A DNA stretch of 64,000 bases from Actinobaculum suis (GTDB lineage: Bacteria; Actinomycetota; Actinomycetes; Actinomycetales; Actinomycetaceae): assembly GCF_900102025.1 (NCBI RefSeq), contig NZ_FNAU01000009.1:47175-111174 (forward strand). The letters run 5' to 3'. This document shows positions 1 to 9,153 of the stretch, in pieces. Below the pieces are notes generated by a model. It had not been told where the DNA came from. It searched no databases and saw only the letters and a program-made list of their open reading frames with translations. The position numbers and the translations under genes were made by a program. How positions within the stretch are numbered: position 1 is the first letter of the stretch; every line of letters starts with the position of its first letter.

Positions 1-3000
1 GGGCCTTTTCGATCCGGTATTTTGCGGCTTGCAGGTAGCGCGGCAAATCCCAGAACCGTTCCGGCGGGGTAGCGGCCACAAAATTCGGCGGCATCAAAGT
101 ATTCATATGTTCGCGTTCATCGGCCACAGTAGCCAACAAAGCCACCGAGGAAGATTCGCGAATCAGCTTCTCCACTTCCGCCCAAGCCTGCGTGGCCTGC
201 GCGGCGCCTTGCGCGAGCAAAAACACTTCGTCTTCAAACTCGTCCCGCGCCCACAAAGTCAATTCCGTGAACTGGCTCCCGGAACGAATATCTGCCACCG
301 TAAGATCCTGGCTTTTCGCCCAGCGTAACGCCAAGTTGCGCGTAGCCGCCCACTGCAAATCCGCCACCAGCGCACTGGTCGAAGCTGCCGGAGAAGCCGC
401 TAACAGCAGCGAAGTTTCCCCATCCCAGCGGGAAGTAATCCGCGCCTCCGGGAGGGCCAAAGTATTCGCCGCCAAACGGATCACGCCGCCGCGGTGTACC
501 CGTACCTGTTCCCCGGGGGAGGCGACGACGTCCAAATACACCTTGCCTTCCCGGTCCGCCAAAGCCGGATAAGCCCGCACCACTGTGCCATGCGGTCCGG
601 CAGTTTCCAATACGAGCGGAAGCTTGCCATCCGCAGCAGAAGCATCCGACGCGGAAGAAAGCGTGGCAGAAGCACCCGTAGCGGAGGAAGGCATGGCAGA
701 AGCACCCGTAGCGGAGGAAGGCGTGGCAGAAGCATCCGACGCGGAAGAAGGCGTGGGCCACTGCGTGAGCGGCTCCTCGCTCTGCGTGGCCACCGGGAGG
801 CTACGCCGCGCTTCGTCTAGAGCTTGGGCCACGGCCCCGGCCACCACGGTTTCTACCGCGTGCTGGGATTGCGGGGCCAGATCGTGCTTGAGTTTTTCTA
901 AAGAACTACCTTCCTCGAGGACGGCACCCCGTTCAGACACAATCCGGAAATGCATCCGCAAATGCTCGGGCAAATCCAGTTCCGCCCAGGCGGCGTCGTC
1001 GATCTCTACGCCCCGCAAACGCAAAGCGACCTGCGTGAAAGCTTCCCGGAAACTCGGAGCACCGGCCTGCCCGTGGGCCACATCCTCCCACGCGGGTAAG
1101 AGCGGCAAGATTTCGCGCGCAGTATCGGGGGCGGGAACCAGTTGGCGGCGCACGCGTTTCGGTAGACCGCGGATCGTGCCGATCACAAGCTCATCGAGCA
1201 TTCCGGGCACGAGCCAATCAAAACCGGCTTCCGTAACCTGCGGCAATACCGAAACCGGGATTTCCACAGTGATTCCATCCGCGTAAGAATCCGGGGAGAA
1301 ACTATATTCCAGCGGGAAGGTTAGTTCGCCTTGCTGCCACTGGCCCGGATAGTCGTCTGCCGCGGCGCTTTGCCCGCCCAGTAAGAATTCTTGCGTGAAA
1401 TCCAGAAGATGTTCGTTCTCTTGGCGGGCTTTCTTCCACCAAGAATTAAAATGCCCGGCAGAAACCACGTGCTGGGGGATCCGCTCCGCATAAAACTTGG
1501 CCCGCGCAGACTCATCAGCCACCAGCCCATGTTGGCGTAGTTTCGATTCGGTTTCATATGCCTGGGCAAGTGCTTCCTGGTTGCGGTCTTGGAAATCGTG
1601 CCGGCCGCGCCAATCACCTTCCACCAGAGCGTGTTCAATAAACATGCTCCGGGCAAGTTCTCGGCCGCCGGGCGTACCGGTTTTGGAAAGCAAAACCGGC
1701 CGGTCAGCAATGAGCGTGAGCCCATACAGGGTCACTTTTTCTTTGCACATGGCGGCCCCGGCGCGGCTGCTCCAATACGGGTCTGAATAGGAGCGGCGCA
1801 CCAGATTCTTCGCGGCCGGTTCCACCCATTCGGGTTTGATGGCCGCCACCGTGCGCGCAAACAGGCGGGAAGTTTCCACCAGTTCAGCGGCCATGACCCA
1901 GGCCGGGGTGCGCCGGTGCAAACCAGAACCGGGCCAAATCACAAAATGCGTGCCCCGCGCCCCGGCATAATCGCGCGTGCGTTCCCGATAGTTCCCAATA
2001 TTCGAAAGCAAACCCACCAGTAAAGACCGGTGGATAGCGCCCGCTTCCGGAGTATCGGCGCTCCGGCCCAAAGTGCGGCAAGCTTCCGCCACCGCGGCCG
2101 CTTGCGGCGTACCTCCCGGATTACCCGCGCCAAGATCATTAGTAATCGCCTCCTGTATCTCGGCAGGACTGGGCAGAGCCAAACGGCGGATTCTGATTCC
2201 TAACGGGCGGCACATTTCTTCCAGTTGGTTTACGACGTCGCACCACTCCCGGAAACGCAGATAGTTCAGAAACTCGGCACGCATGAGACGCCGGAAAGCA
2301 GCGCCCGAAAGTTCGCGTTGCTGGGTGCGCAGGTAACGCCACAAAGTGAGGTAGGAAAGGAAATCGGAAGAAGCAGCGTTGAACCGGGCATGATACTGAT
2401 CGGCCGCTTGCCGCTTTTCGGTGGGCCGTTCCCGCACGTCTTGCACGGAAAGTGCGGCCACGATAACCAGCACTTCGGAAGCACAACCGTTACTTTCCGC
2501 TTCGATCAACATGCGGCCCAGCCGCGGGTCGATCGGGAGGCGGGCGAGCCGGTGCCCAACCTTCGTGAGTTTGCGTTGGCCGCCCCGCGAGGCCGGGGTA
2601 ATCGCATCAATTTCTTCCAATAGTTGGACGCCGGCCGCCACGGCTTGCCGTTCCGGCGGGTCAATGAACGGGAACTCTTCCACGCTTCCCAAGTTGAGGG
2701 AAAGCATTTGCAAAATCACGCTGGCCAGGGAAGTACGCTGAATTTCCGGTTGCGTGAACTCGGGGCGCGCCTGGAAATCTACTTCCGAATAGAGGCGGAT
2801 CGCAATTCCATCTTCCACCCGCCCGCACCGGCCCGAACGCTGATTAGCGGAAGCTTGGGAAATCGGTTCAATGGGAAGCCGCTGCACCTTGGTTTTATTC
2901 GAATACCGGGAAATGCGGGCGGTTCCCGGGTCGATCACGTACTTGATGCGCGGCACGGTAATCGAAGTTTCGGCGATATTCGTGGCCAAAATGATACGCG

Positions 3001-4390
3001 GGAGCGGGCCGGGGTGGAAAATCCGGTTCTGCTCCTGATTAGACATGCGGCCAAAAAGGGGCAGCACTTCCACGGCGCCAGGCACTGAAGATTTCTCCCC
3101 CGGCGCCACATATTTGGGTCCGAACTCGTCTTGGAAAGCGCGCACGGTATCCCGAATCTCGCCCTCCCCGGAAAGGAAAACGAGAATATCTCCCGGCCCT
3201 TCCGCCAACAGTTCTTCCGCGGCCTCAATAATGCCGGTGACCTGGTCTTTTGCGTCCGCCCGGCCGGGGGTAGCAGGTTTGTTTACCGCGGGGGTAGCGG
3301 CCGTGGGTCTGTTTGCCGCGGGCGCAGTACCGACGCCGCTGGCAGAGCGGTTCGCAGCGTTCCCGGTAGCACGGTCGGTGCCGGGGTGTGCGGCGTCGTG
3401 CTCGGGAGCGGGCGTGAGTTCATCTTCGGGGGCGAGCGGACGATAGCGGATTTCTACCGGGTAGGTACGCCCGGAAACTTCGACGATCGGTGCCAGCTCG
3501 CCGGCCTTCCCGCGGTATTGGTGCTGGCCAAAATGCTCCGCGAACCGGCGGGTATCAATCGTGGCGGAGGTGATGATTACTTTAAGGTCGGGGCGTTGGG
3601 GGAGGAGGCGAGCCAGGTAGCCGAGGATGAAGTCGATATTGAGGGAGCGTTCGTGCGCTTCGTCGATGATGAGCGTGTCGTAGCGTAAAAGTTGCGGGTC
3701 GGACTGGATTTCGTTGAGGAGGATCCCGTCCGTCATAAGTTTCACGAGAGTTTCACGTGAAACTTCTTCGGTGAACCGCACTTGGAAACCGATCGTTTGG
3801 CCTACTTTTTGGCCAAGTTCGTGCGCGATGCGTTCCGCTACGGATCGGGCCGCGATACGGCGCGGCTGGGTGTGGCCGATCATTTTTTCGACGCCGCGGC
3901 CCAGCTCCAAACAGATTTTGGGCAGCTGCGTGGTTTTCCCGGAGCCGGTTTCGCCCGCCACAATCACCACTTGGTTTTCGGCAATGGCCTGCTTGATCTC
4001 TTCCCGGCGCGCCGAAACTGGAAGTTCGGCCGGGTAGGTGATTTCGGGCAGGGAGGCGCGGCGCGCCGCGATTTCTTGCGGGCTAAAAGCGCGCGGCACG
4101 CGCGGGCGGCGTGCCTGGCCCTGGCCGCTGCTCTGGCCTTTGCCCCGAGCTTTACGGCGGCGCTGGCCCGGCCGGCCTGATTTTTGGCCGCGGCTAGTTG
4201 GCGGCTGTTCGTGGCTGGTTTGGCTCTGGCCGGTTTTACTGCGGCCGCGGTTAGTCGGCGGCTGCGTGCGGGGAACCGGCTTTTGACCGCGGTGGGACTG
4301 GCCGCGCGAGCGTTGATCGCGTGGATTTTGGCTGGTTTGCATATTGCGGCGGGCGGGACGCTCGCCAGAAAGATCGGATTCGTGTGTCAT
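1..4390 (-). CDS. hrpA: ATP-dependent RNA helicase HrpA (3' end outside window)
   Basis: DEAH-box helicase of the HrpA type, expected to remodel RNA in the cytoplasm. The minus strand is open from about 4390 to the left edge, over 1460 codons. Visible motifs are Walker A GETGSGKTT (about residue 145), the DEAH box in IDEAHERSL, the SAT motif in ITSATID, and the QRSGRCGRV motif VI. The long region after the helicase core resembles the DUF3418 tail of bacterial HrpA. ATG at 4390 is used; an in-frame ATG four codons upstream at 4402 is equally possible, and neither has a strong Shine-Dalgarno. The first 110 residues are a basic R/Q/G-rich extension. Two low-complexity stretches are unusual: an Ala/Pro/Asn-rich insert at 3240-3440 between motif III and the second RecA domain, and a 10-residue Ser/Ala repeat at 631-750. 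Confidence 0.95.
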   Translation of the reverse strand, partial: MTHESDLSGERPARRNMQTSQNPRDQRSRGQSHRGQKPVPRTQPPTNRGRSKTGQSQTSHEQPPTSRGQKSGRPGQRRRKARGKGQSSGQGQARRPRVPRAFSPQEIAARRASLPEITYPAELPVSARREEIKQAIAENQVVIVAGETGSGKTTQLPKICLELGRGVEKMIGHTQPRRIAARSVAERIAHELGQKVGQTIGFQVRFTEEVSRETLVKLMTDGILLNEIQSDPQLLRYDTLIIDEAHERSLNIDFILGYLARLLPQRPDLKVIITSATIDTRRFAEHFGQHQYRGKAGELAPIVEVSGRTYPVEIRYRPLAPEDELTPAPEHDAAHPGTDRATGNAANRSASGVGTAPAANRPTAATPAVNKPATPGRADAKDQVTGIIEAAEELLAEGPGDILVFLSGEGEIRDTVRAFQDEFGPKYVAPGEKSSVPGAVEVLPLFGRMSNQEQNRIFHPGPLPRIILATNIAETSITVPRIKYVIDPGTARISRYSNKTKVQRLPIEPISQASANQRSGRCGRVEDGIAIRLYSEVDFQARPEFTQPEIQRTSLASVILQMLSLNLGSVEEFPFIDPPERQAVAAGVQLLEEIDAITPASRGGQRKLTKVGHRLARLPIDPRLGRMLIEAESNGCASEVLVIVAALSVQDVRERPTEKRQAADQYHARFNAASSDFLSYLTLWRYLRTQQRELSGAAFRRLMRAEFLNYLRFREWCDVVNQLEEMCRPLGIRIRRLALPSPAEIQEAITNDLGAGNPGGTPQAAAVAEACRTLGRSADTPEAGAIHRSLLVGLLSNIGNYRERTRDYAGARGTHFVIWPGSGLHRRTPAWVMAAELVETSRLFARTVAAIKPEWVEPAAKNLVRRSYSDPYWSSRAGAAMCKEKVTLYGLTLIADRPVLLSKTGTPGGRELARSMFIEHALVEGDWRGRHDFQDRNQEALAQAYETESKLRQHGLVADESARAKFYAERIPQHVVSAGHFNSWWKKARQENEHLLDFTQEFLLGGQSAAADDYPGQWQQGELTFPLEYSFSPDSYADGITVEIPVSVLPQVTEAGFDWLVPGMLDELVIGTIRGLPKRVRRQLVPAPDTAREILPLLPAWEDVAHGQAGAPSFREAFTQVALRLRGVEIDDAAWAELDLPEHLRMHFRIVSERGAVLEEGSSLEKLKHDLAPQSQHAVETVVAGAVAQALDEARRSLPVATQSEEPLTQWPTPSSASDASATPSSATGASAMPSSATGASATLSSASDASAADGKLPLVLETAGPHGTVVRAYPALADREGKVYLDVVASPGEQVRVHRGGVIRLAANTLALPEARITSRWDGETSLLLAASPAASTSALVADLQWAATRNLALRWAKSQDLTVADIRSGSQFTELTLWARDEFEDEVFLLAQGAAQATQAWAEVEKLIRESSSVALLATVADEREHMNTLMPPNFVAATPPERFWDLPRYLQAAKYRIEKA
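631..750. repeat. 30-bp tandem repeat inside hrpA
   Basis: Four head-to-tail 30-bp units at 631, 661, 691 and 721, with a few substitutions in the outer two. They encode a 10-residue Ser/Ala/Thr repeat in the C-terminal part of HrpA. The unit length is a multiple of three, so copy-number change would keep the frame. Confidence 0.9.
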
Positions 4391-4552
4391 ACCTGCCGGC
4401 ATTATCCCACGCCCAGCCCAGAACTCCTAGATTATCCGGCGAAGGGAACACCGCGCGCCGCGTGCGAGCTGGCCGGCGTGGCTGCTAGTAGCGAGCCGTC
4501 TAGTTTGAGGAACAGGTGCCGCGCACGAGCTGGCCGGCGCAGCAAATACTGC

Positions 4553-4745
4553 TTACCTGGTAACCGCGGATTTAGTGGCTGGCAACCGGAACCGCGGAAT
4601 TGGTGTTTGGTGGGTAGAACCTAAACCGCGGAATTAGTTGTTTGGCGGGTGGAACACAAACCGCGGAATTGGTTGTTTGGCGGGTGGAACACAAACCGCG
4701 GAAATGGTTGTTTGGCGCGCAGAGCACAAACCTCGGAACTGGTGG
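4553..4745. repeat. 35-bp intergenic tandem repeat
   Basis: Units beginning with the core AACCGCGGAA recur at exactly 35-bp spacing at 4588, 4623, 4658, 4693 and 4728, with a degenerate earlier copy near 4560. The array fills much of the gap of about 520 bp between the divergent hrpA and the EEP-family gene. Apart from the promoter and leader DNA that must also lie here, I see nothing else in the gap. Confidence 0.9.
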
Positions 4746-4910
4746 GGAGCAGTGGGTTCCGCAGAGTGTGGTACAGGTAGCGCGAGTGGTTTCTCACCCG
4801 GCCGGTAGAGTTTGGGTAGATTGCGAGAACTGCGAGATAACGGCGGAATAATGCGGCGGGATGCGAATTAGCCGCGTGGCCGCTACGGAAAACCCTGTGA
4901 AGGAGGGCCG

Positions 4911-5963
4911 ATGATAAGGAAAGTACTGGGGATTGTTATCACCGTGCTACTTGTGGCCTTCGTGATATGGACGGTTAATCCGGCCTGGTTCGGCCCGAAA
5001 TTTGCCGAACTTGCGCTCACCGCTCCTGCCGCCCAGGTTATTGCCATGCGGGGGATGATCACGGTGGGATTCGTAGCGCTCGCGGCCATCTTTGCACTTT
5101 TTGGGGCGGTGTTCCGCGTACTGCGCGGGCGCGGCACCATGAGCCTCACCCTCGCCGTCGTGTTCCTAGCTGGAGCAGTTTTCCACGGCCTGGTGATATT
5201 TGACCGGGGGTATAGCGCTCCGGCGTCGGAAACTAGTGAACCGCTACTACAAACCGCGGCCGCGGGAGACCTCACCACTTTGCAATACAACACGCGCGGC
5301 GGGAATGTGCCGCTCGATAAAATCGCGGAACTAATCGTAAACAACGACGTCAAAGCGGTTTCGCTCCCGGAAACTTCCACCGAATACGGCCGCGAATTGG
5401 TGGCGCAATTAGCCGCCCAGGGCCTGCATTTCCAGCAGTTTGACCACAATATTTCCCGGTATGAATCCGATTGGTACTCCACCGTTTTGCTAATTTCCGC
5501 GGATCTTGGCGAATACGCGGAGGTTTCGGTGCCGGGGGCCGATGGGAACGCCGCGCGTTATATCGTGGCAGCCGCCCCGGTGGCTGGAGTCAGTGCCACG
5601 GCACCCGAATTTGTGGCCGCACATCCAATCACGCCGGTGCAAAAACTTATGGAGCAATGGCGGACCACTACCGGGGTGCTGTATGAGCTGTGTACGAGCC
5701 AGCCAGAGGCCATAATCATGGGGGATTTCAATTCCACTGCAGACCACCAGCGCTTGGCCGGCTATAGGAGTTGCCATGATCTGGGCCGGCAGGCTGGCAT
5801 TGCTGGAACCGGAACCTGGCCCACGGTGCTTCCTGCCTTCCTGGCTTCTCCGATTGACCGCGTTATTACCGGTTCGGAAAACTGGCAGGGCGTAGCCGGG
5901 CAAGTGGTAGACGCGGGCGGCTCGGACCACCGCGGGATACTGGTCCGCCTCCGCGCCAAATAA
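4911..5963 (+). CDS. membrane-anchored endonuclease/exonuclease/phosphatase (EEP) family protein
   Basis: 350 residues. The first 100 hold three hydrophobic segments (about 5-24, 45-65, 78-98), followed by an extracytoplasmic EEP-fold domain. Motifs expected of this metal-dependent phosphodiesterase fold are present: the Glu of SLPETS (about 160), the Asp/Asn of MGDFNST (about 270), and the terminal GSDHRG (about 340). This resembles actinobacterial membrane EEP proteins whose substrates are unknown; nuclease, sphingomyelinase-like or inositol phosphatase activities occur in the superfamily. The start is well fixed: AAGGAGG lies 5 bp before the ATG. It is divergent from hrpA and appears monocistronic. 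Confidence 0.85.
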   Translation: MIRKVLGIVITVLLVAFVIWTVNPAWFGPKFAELALTAPAAQVIAMRGMITVGFVALAAIFALFGAVFRVLRGRGTMSLTLAVVFLAGAVFHGLVIFDRGYSAPASETSEPLLQTAAAGDLTTLQYNTRGGNVPLDKIAELIVNNDVKAVSLPETSTEYGRELVAQLAAQGLHFQQFDHNISRYESDWYSTVLLISADLGEYAEVSVPGADGNAARYIVAAAPVAGVSATAPEFVAAHPITPVQKLMEQWRTTTGVLYELCTSQPEAIIMGDFNSTADHQRLAGYRSCHDLGRQAGIAGTGTWPTVLPAFLASPIDRVITGSENWQGVAGQVVDAGGSDHRGILVRLRAK

Positions 5964-5970
5964 AGACTAG

Positions 5971-6050
5971 CCGCCGCCAAAGCTATCCGCCGCCAAAGCT
6001 ATCCGCCGCCAAAGCTATTCGCCGCTAAAGCTATCCGCCGCTAAGCGCGC
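5971..6050. repeat. 16-bp intergenic tandem repeat
   Basis: About five copies of a 16-bp unit (CCGCCGCCAAAGCTAT and variants) start at 5971, 5987, 6003, 6019 and 6035, beginning a few bases after the stop codon of the EEP gene. No transcription signal is obvious in it. Confidence 0.9.
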
Positions 6051-6134
6051 CGGGAAACAGGCCTATTGTTTGGTTTGGGTGCGATTTGTAGAACGTTCCC
6101 GCCTGGGAGGGGTTCTAGCAACTAAACTTTCGTT

Positions 6135-7043
6135 GTGTCCATAGATTTGTCTGCGCTATACCCGGTTGTTTTCAACACCTTGGATATCGGTGGGGTATTT
6201 GTGGCGGCCGTGCTTGGGGGCATGGTAGCGCGCGAGAAACACTTCGACGCCGTGGGTTTCGTGGTGGTGGCGATTATGAGCGCGCTCGGCGGCGGCATGA
6301 TCCGCGATGTCCTCATCGCAAATGGCCCGAACCTGCATCAACCGCCCGTTGCCCTCACCAATCCGCTGTATTTACCAATGGCTTTGTTGGGCGCCGCGGT
6401 GGCGTACCTGATCCGCGTGCACGGGAAGTGGATTATGCGTTCCATGACGGTTATGGACGCTTTCGTTATTGGGGCGTGGACCGCTACCGGGGTAACGAAA
6501 ACGCTCGACGCCGGTTTTTCTTACGTACCAGCGGCGATGATGGGCGTTATCACCGCGGTGGGTGGCGGGATGGTCCGCGATATTATGGTGGGCCGCACGC
6601 CCGTAATTTTCGGCGGTAATACTTTATATGCCACGGCTTCCGTGATTGGCACTATTCCCGCCTCGATTTTCTGGTATGTGCATATGCCGAGCGTGGGCAT
6701 GGTGGTTACTACGTGCATTACCGCGGGAGTGGCGATTTTGGCCCGCTACCGCGGATGGAAGCTGCCGCAAAATCGGGACTATTCGGTGAACGATACGCTG
6801 GCGAAAGTTTCCAGTTCGCTCAGTGCCCGGCTGGCGGTGCTTCGTTCGGAGGAGCGCCGCGCGCAAGTTAGAGCCGAACGGCAGGCGCGGGCCACTCGCC
6901 GGCGCAACCAATCAAAACGGTCTTTACGGCAAATGGCTCAGCATCGCAAGACCCAGCAAAACAACAAATCCACGCAAAACAATAGTGGTGAAAACTCGCG
7001 GAAAAATCGCAATGCTGAAAACCGCAATGCTGAAAGCAGCTAG
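6135..7043 (+). CDS. trimeric intracellular cation channel (TRIC/UPF0126) family protein
   Basis: 302 residues with about seven hydrophobic segments over residues 8-210. It has two halves, each with the glycine-rich signature of UPF0126/TRIC proteins followed by Arg-Asp (GGGMIRDVL near 54 and GGGMVRDIM near 142). Prokaryotic TRIC proteins form trimeric monovalent-cation channels; the physiological role of the bacterial ones is unsettled. The C-terminal 75 residues are a hydrophilic Arg/Gln/Asn-rich tail, probably cytoplasmic and variable. The GTG at 6135 is chosen because the family N-terminus starts just before the first membrane segment; no strong ribosome binding site is visible. Confidence 0.88.
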   Translation: MSIDLSALYPVVFNTLDIGGVFVAAVLGGMVAREKHFDAVGFVVVAIMSALGGGMIRDVLIANGPNLHQPPVALTNPLYLPMALLGAAVAYLIRVHGKWIMRSMTVMDAFVIGAWTATGVTKTLDAGFSYVPAAMMGVITAVGGGMVRDIMVGRTPVIFGGNTLYATASVIGTIPASIFWYVHMPSVGMVVTTCITAGVAILARYRGWKLPQNRDYSVNDTLAKVSSSLSARLAVLRSEERRAQVRAERQARATRRRNQSKRSLRQMAQHRKTQQNNKSTQNNSGENSRKNRNAENRNAESS

Positions 7044-7135
7044 CCACCAACCACGCGGGCACCAAGTACTCGGGCACCAAGTACGCGGGGTTTAGCCACA
7101 AACTACGCGGGCATCAAGTACGCGGGCGTGGCTGA
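7040..7135. repeat. degenerate 17-19 bp repeat after the TRIC gene
   Basis: The core GCACCAAGTACGCGGG, in several variants (GCATCAAGTACGCGGG, GCACCAAGTACTCGGG), recurs four to five times between the convergent TRIC and ABC-ATPase genes. Confidence 0.7.
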
Positions 7136-7170
7136 ACCTGCCCCAAGTACGGGAGTCGGCAGTTGCCGGG

Positions 7171-8010
7171 TTAGTAGATGGCAACCCGGCCGCGGTGGGT
7201 ATCGACGACGTCTATATCGGCGTCGAAAACATTGGACAAACGGCACGGGCTCATGATTTCTTCCGGGGTGCCGGAGTCACACACCACGCCATCACGTAGG
7301 GCAATAATTTGGTCCGAATACCGGGAAGCAAAATTGATGTCGTGCAAGACGAGCACGATGGTGCGGCCCAGTTCATCGGCGGCGCGGCGCAAGTGCCGCA
7401 TCATGTGTACCGAATGGGAAATGTCGAGGTTGTTGAGCGGTTCGTCCAAGAGTACGAAGTCGGTTTCTTGGGCGAGCACCATGGCCACATAGGCACGTTG
7501 CCGCTGCCCGCCCGAAAGTTGGTCTAGATAGCGGTCTTCGAGTTTGCCGAGCTGCAAGAAATCAATATAGCGAGAAATGATTTCTTCATCTTCCGGGGTG
7601 AGCCGGCCCTTCGAATACGGGAAGCGGCCAAATCCCACCAGCTGGCGCACGGTAAGCCGAGTAACGAAGTGGTTTTCCTGTTTGAGGATCGCCAAGGTGC
7701 GGGCGAAACGATTCGAGTTCGCCCGGGTCACGTCCATTCCTGCTACCTCAATGCGGCCCTCATCGAAAGGTAAAAGTCGGCCGATCATGGTGAGCAAAGT
7801 GGATTTGCCGGCCCCGTTCGGGCCGATCAAAGAAGTGAGGCCGCCCGGTTTAATTTCCAGGTCAAAAGGCCCGATCACCACATCCGAACGGTAGCGTTTC
7901 ACCACGCCTTCCACACAAATGCCAGAGCTTGGGCCTGCAGCGGGCTGGGCAGAAACCGCGGAATCGGTGTGCGGGGTGGAGGAGGGAGCGGGGGATACGG
8001 CGTCGTGCAT
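7171..8010 (-). CDS. iron-siderophore ABC transporter ATP-binding protein
   Basis: 279 residues, cytoplasmic ATPase of a FecBCDE-type importer. Walker A GPNGAGKST (about residue 60), signature LSGGQRQRA (about 160), Walker B FVLLDEP (about 182) and the switch His in VLHDINFA (about 213) are all present. The first 30 residues are an Ala/Pro/Ser-rich extension. The gene starts with ATG at 8010, three bases after the stop of the second permease, so it is the last gene of the importer operon. It is the expected energy source for the two permeases upstream and presumably shares the iron control inferred from the box at 11636. Confidence 0.95.
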   Translation of the reverse strand: MHDAVSPAPSSTPHTDSAVSAQPAAGPSSGICVEGVVKRYRSDVVIGPFDLEIKPGGLTSLIGPNGAGKSTLLTMIGRLLPFDEGRIEVAGMDVTRANSNRFARTLAILKQENHFVTRLTVRQLVGFGRFPYSKGRLTPEDEEIISRYIDFLQLGKLEDRYLDQLSGGQRQRAYVAMVLAQETDFVLLDEPLNNLDISHSVHMMRHLRRAADELGRTIVLVLHDINFASRYSDQIIALRDGVVCDSGTPEEIMSPCRLSNVFDADIDVVDTHRGRVAIY

Positions 8011-8013
8011 GAT

Positions 8014-9153
8014 TTACAACCTGCCTCTCTTAAGAACGACGATGAGGAAGAAAGTGCCGCCAACGAGTTCGATAATGATAGAAACCACGCCTTCCGCGTA
8101 GAACACGTTTTGCATAATCACGTAGGCACCCACGAGCAGGGTATAACCGATCGCTACGACCATCGGGAAGAGGAACCGGTGGTCGTAGGTCTCGGCAGCT
8201 TGATAGGTCAGGGTGGCGGCGAGGAAACCGAAGAAGGTCATGGGGCCCACGAGGGCCATAGATACGGAGACGAGCATGGCCACTAAAGTCAGCGTCCACA
8301 TCAAGGCCCGCGTGTGGTTCACGCCCAGGTTGATAGCGACGTCGCGGCCCAGCGAAACCGTGTTGAGCCGGCGTGCATACACAAACAGCAATATTGCGGC
8401 CACGGTAGCCAGGCCGATCGCGGCCGGTAGTTCATCGGTTTTTGCATTCGCGATCGAACCGAACATGCGGGCGCTCAACACATCAAACTCGGAAGGGCTA
8501 AGCAACCGCTGAATAAAAGTAGAAAGGGAACGCAAGCCGGTGCCAATAATGATCCCGACCAGCAACATAATGTGCAGGTTCCCCATTCTTCCGCCCAACA
8601 GCCAGCTGTAGAGCGCCACGGCTAGGGCCACCATGAGAGCTACTTGCGCGAGGAATGCCCCTGTGCCTTGGAAAGCCACAAACCCGGCCACCCCGAAGAT
8701 GAAAATCACGCTCGCCTGCAAGGCTGAATATAGAGATTCAAAACCCATAATCGCCGGGGTCAAAATGCGGTTATTCGTCACGGTTTGGAAAGCCAATGTA
8801 GACATACCCTGGCAGACCGCCACGAGCAACATAACGACCAGGGTTTTAGCGCGGCGGTTCGCAATAATCGTCCACGCCTGCGTGCCCGGCTCGGCAATAT
8901 TGCCAATAGTTACGTGCAAAACCGAAAAAACCAGGCCGGCAATAATCATTGCCACCAATATCGTCCAGTAAATAATCCGGGCGCGCCGGCTCGCAAAAGT
9001 TGCGGTGCCGCGGCGCGGGCGGGCGGGAGCCGGAGCTTGGGTGGCTGCTGGATTCTGGGCGGCTGCCGCGGTTTTCTGGGTAGGCGCGGGCGGATTTGCC
9101 TTTGCGGCGGTAGTCGAAGTAGTGGCCGGTGCGGCGTCGTCGTACTTTTTCAC
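8014..9153 (-). CDS. iron-siderophore ABC transporter permease (second)
   Basis: FecCD-family permease, 379 residues with about nine to ten membrane segments. It starts at GTG 9153, overlapping the TGA of the first permease as GTGA and preceded by GGGGGAGG. A longer reading frame upstream lies inside the first permease and is not used. The first 60 residues, before the first membrane segment, are Ala/Pro/Thr-rich and not expected for the family, which is usually about 330 residues. It pairs with the upstream permease to form the transmembrane channel. Confidence 0.93.
   Translation of the reverse strand: MKKYDDAAPATTSTTAAKANPPAPTQKTAAAAQNPAATQAPAPARPRRGTATFASRRARIIYWTILVAMIIAGLVFSVLHVTIGNIAEPGTQAWTIIANRRAKTLVVMLLVAVCQGMSTLAFQTVTNNRILTPAIMGFESLYSALQASVIFIFGVAGFVAFQGTGAFLAQVALMVALAVALYSWLLGGRMGNLHIMLLVGIIIGTGLRSLSTFIQRLLSPSEFDVLSARMFGSIANAKTDELPAAIGLATVAAILLFVYARRLNTVSLGRDVAINLGVNHTRALMWTLTLVAMLVSVSMALVGPMTFFGFLAATLTYQAAETYDHRFLFPMVVAIGYTLLVGAYVIMQNVFYAEGVVSIIIELVGGTFFLIVVLKRGRL

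Noticed and set aside
4553..4745. 35-bp arrays considered as CRISPR
   Set aside because: Units are head to tail with no unique spacers, and no cas genes are present; same for the other arrays.
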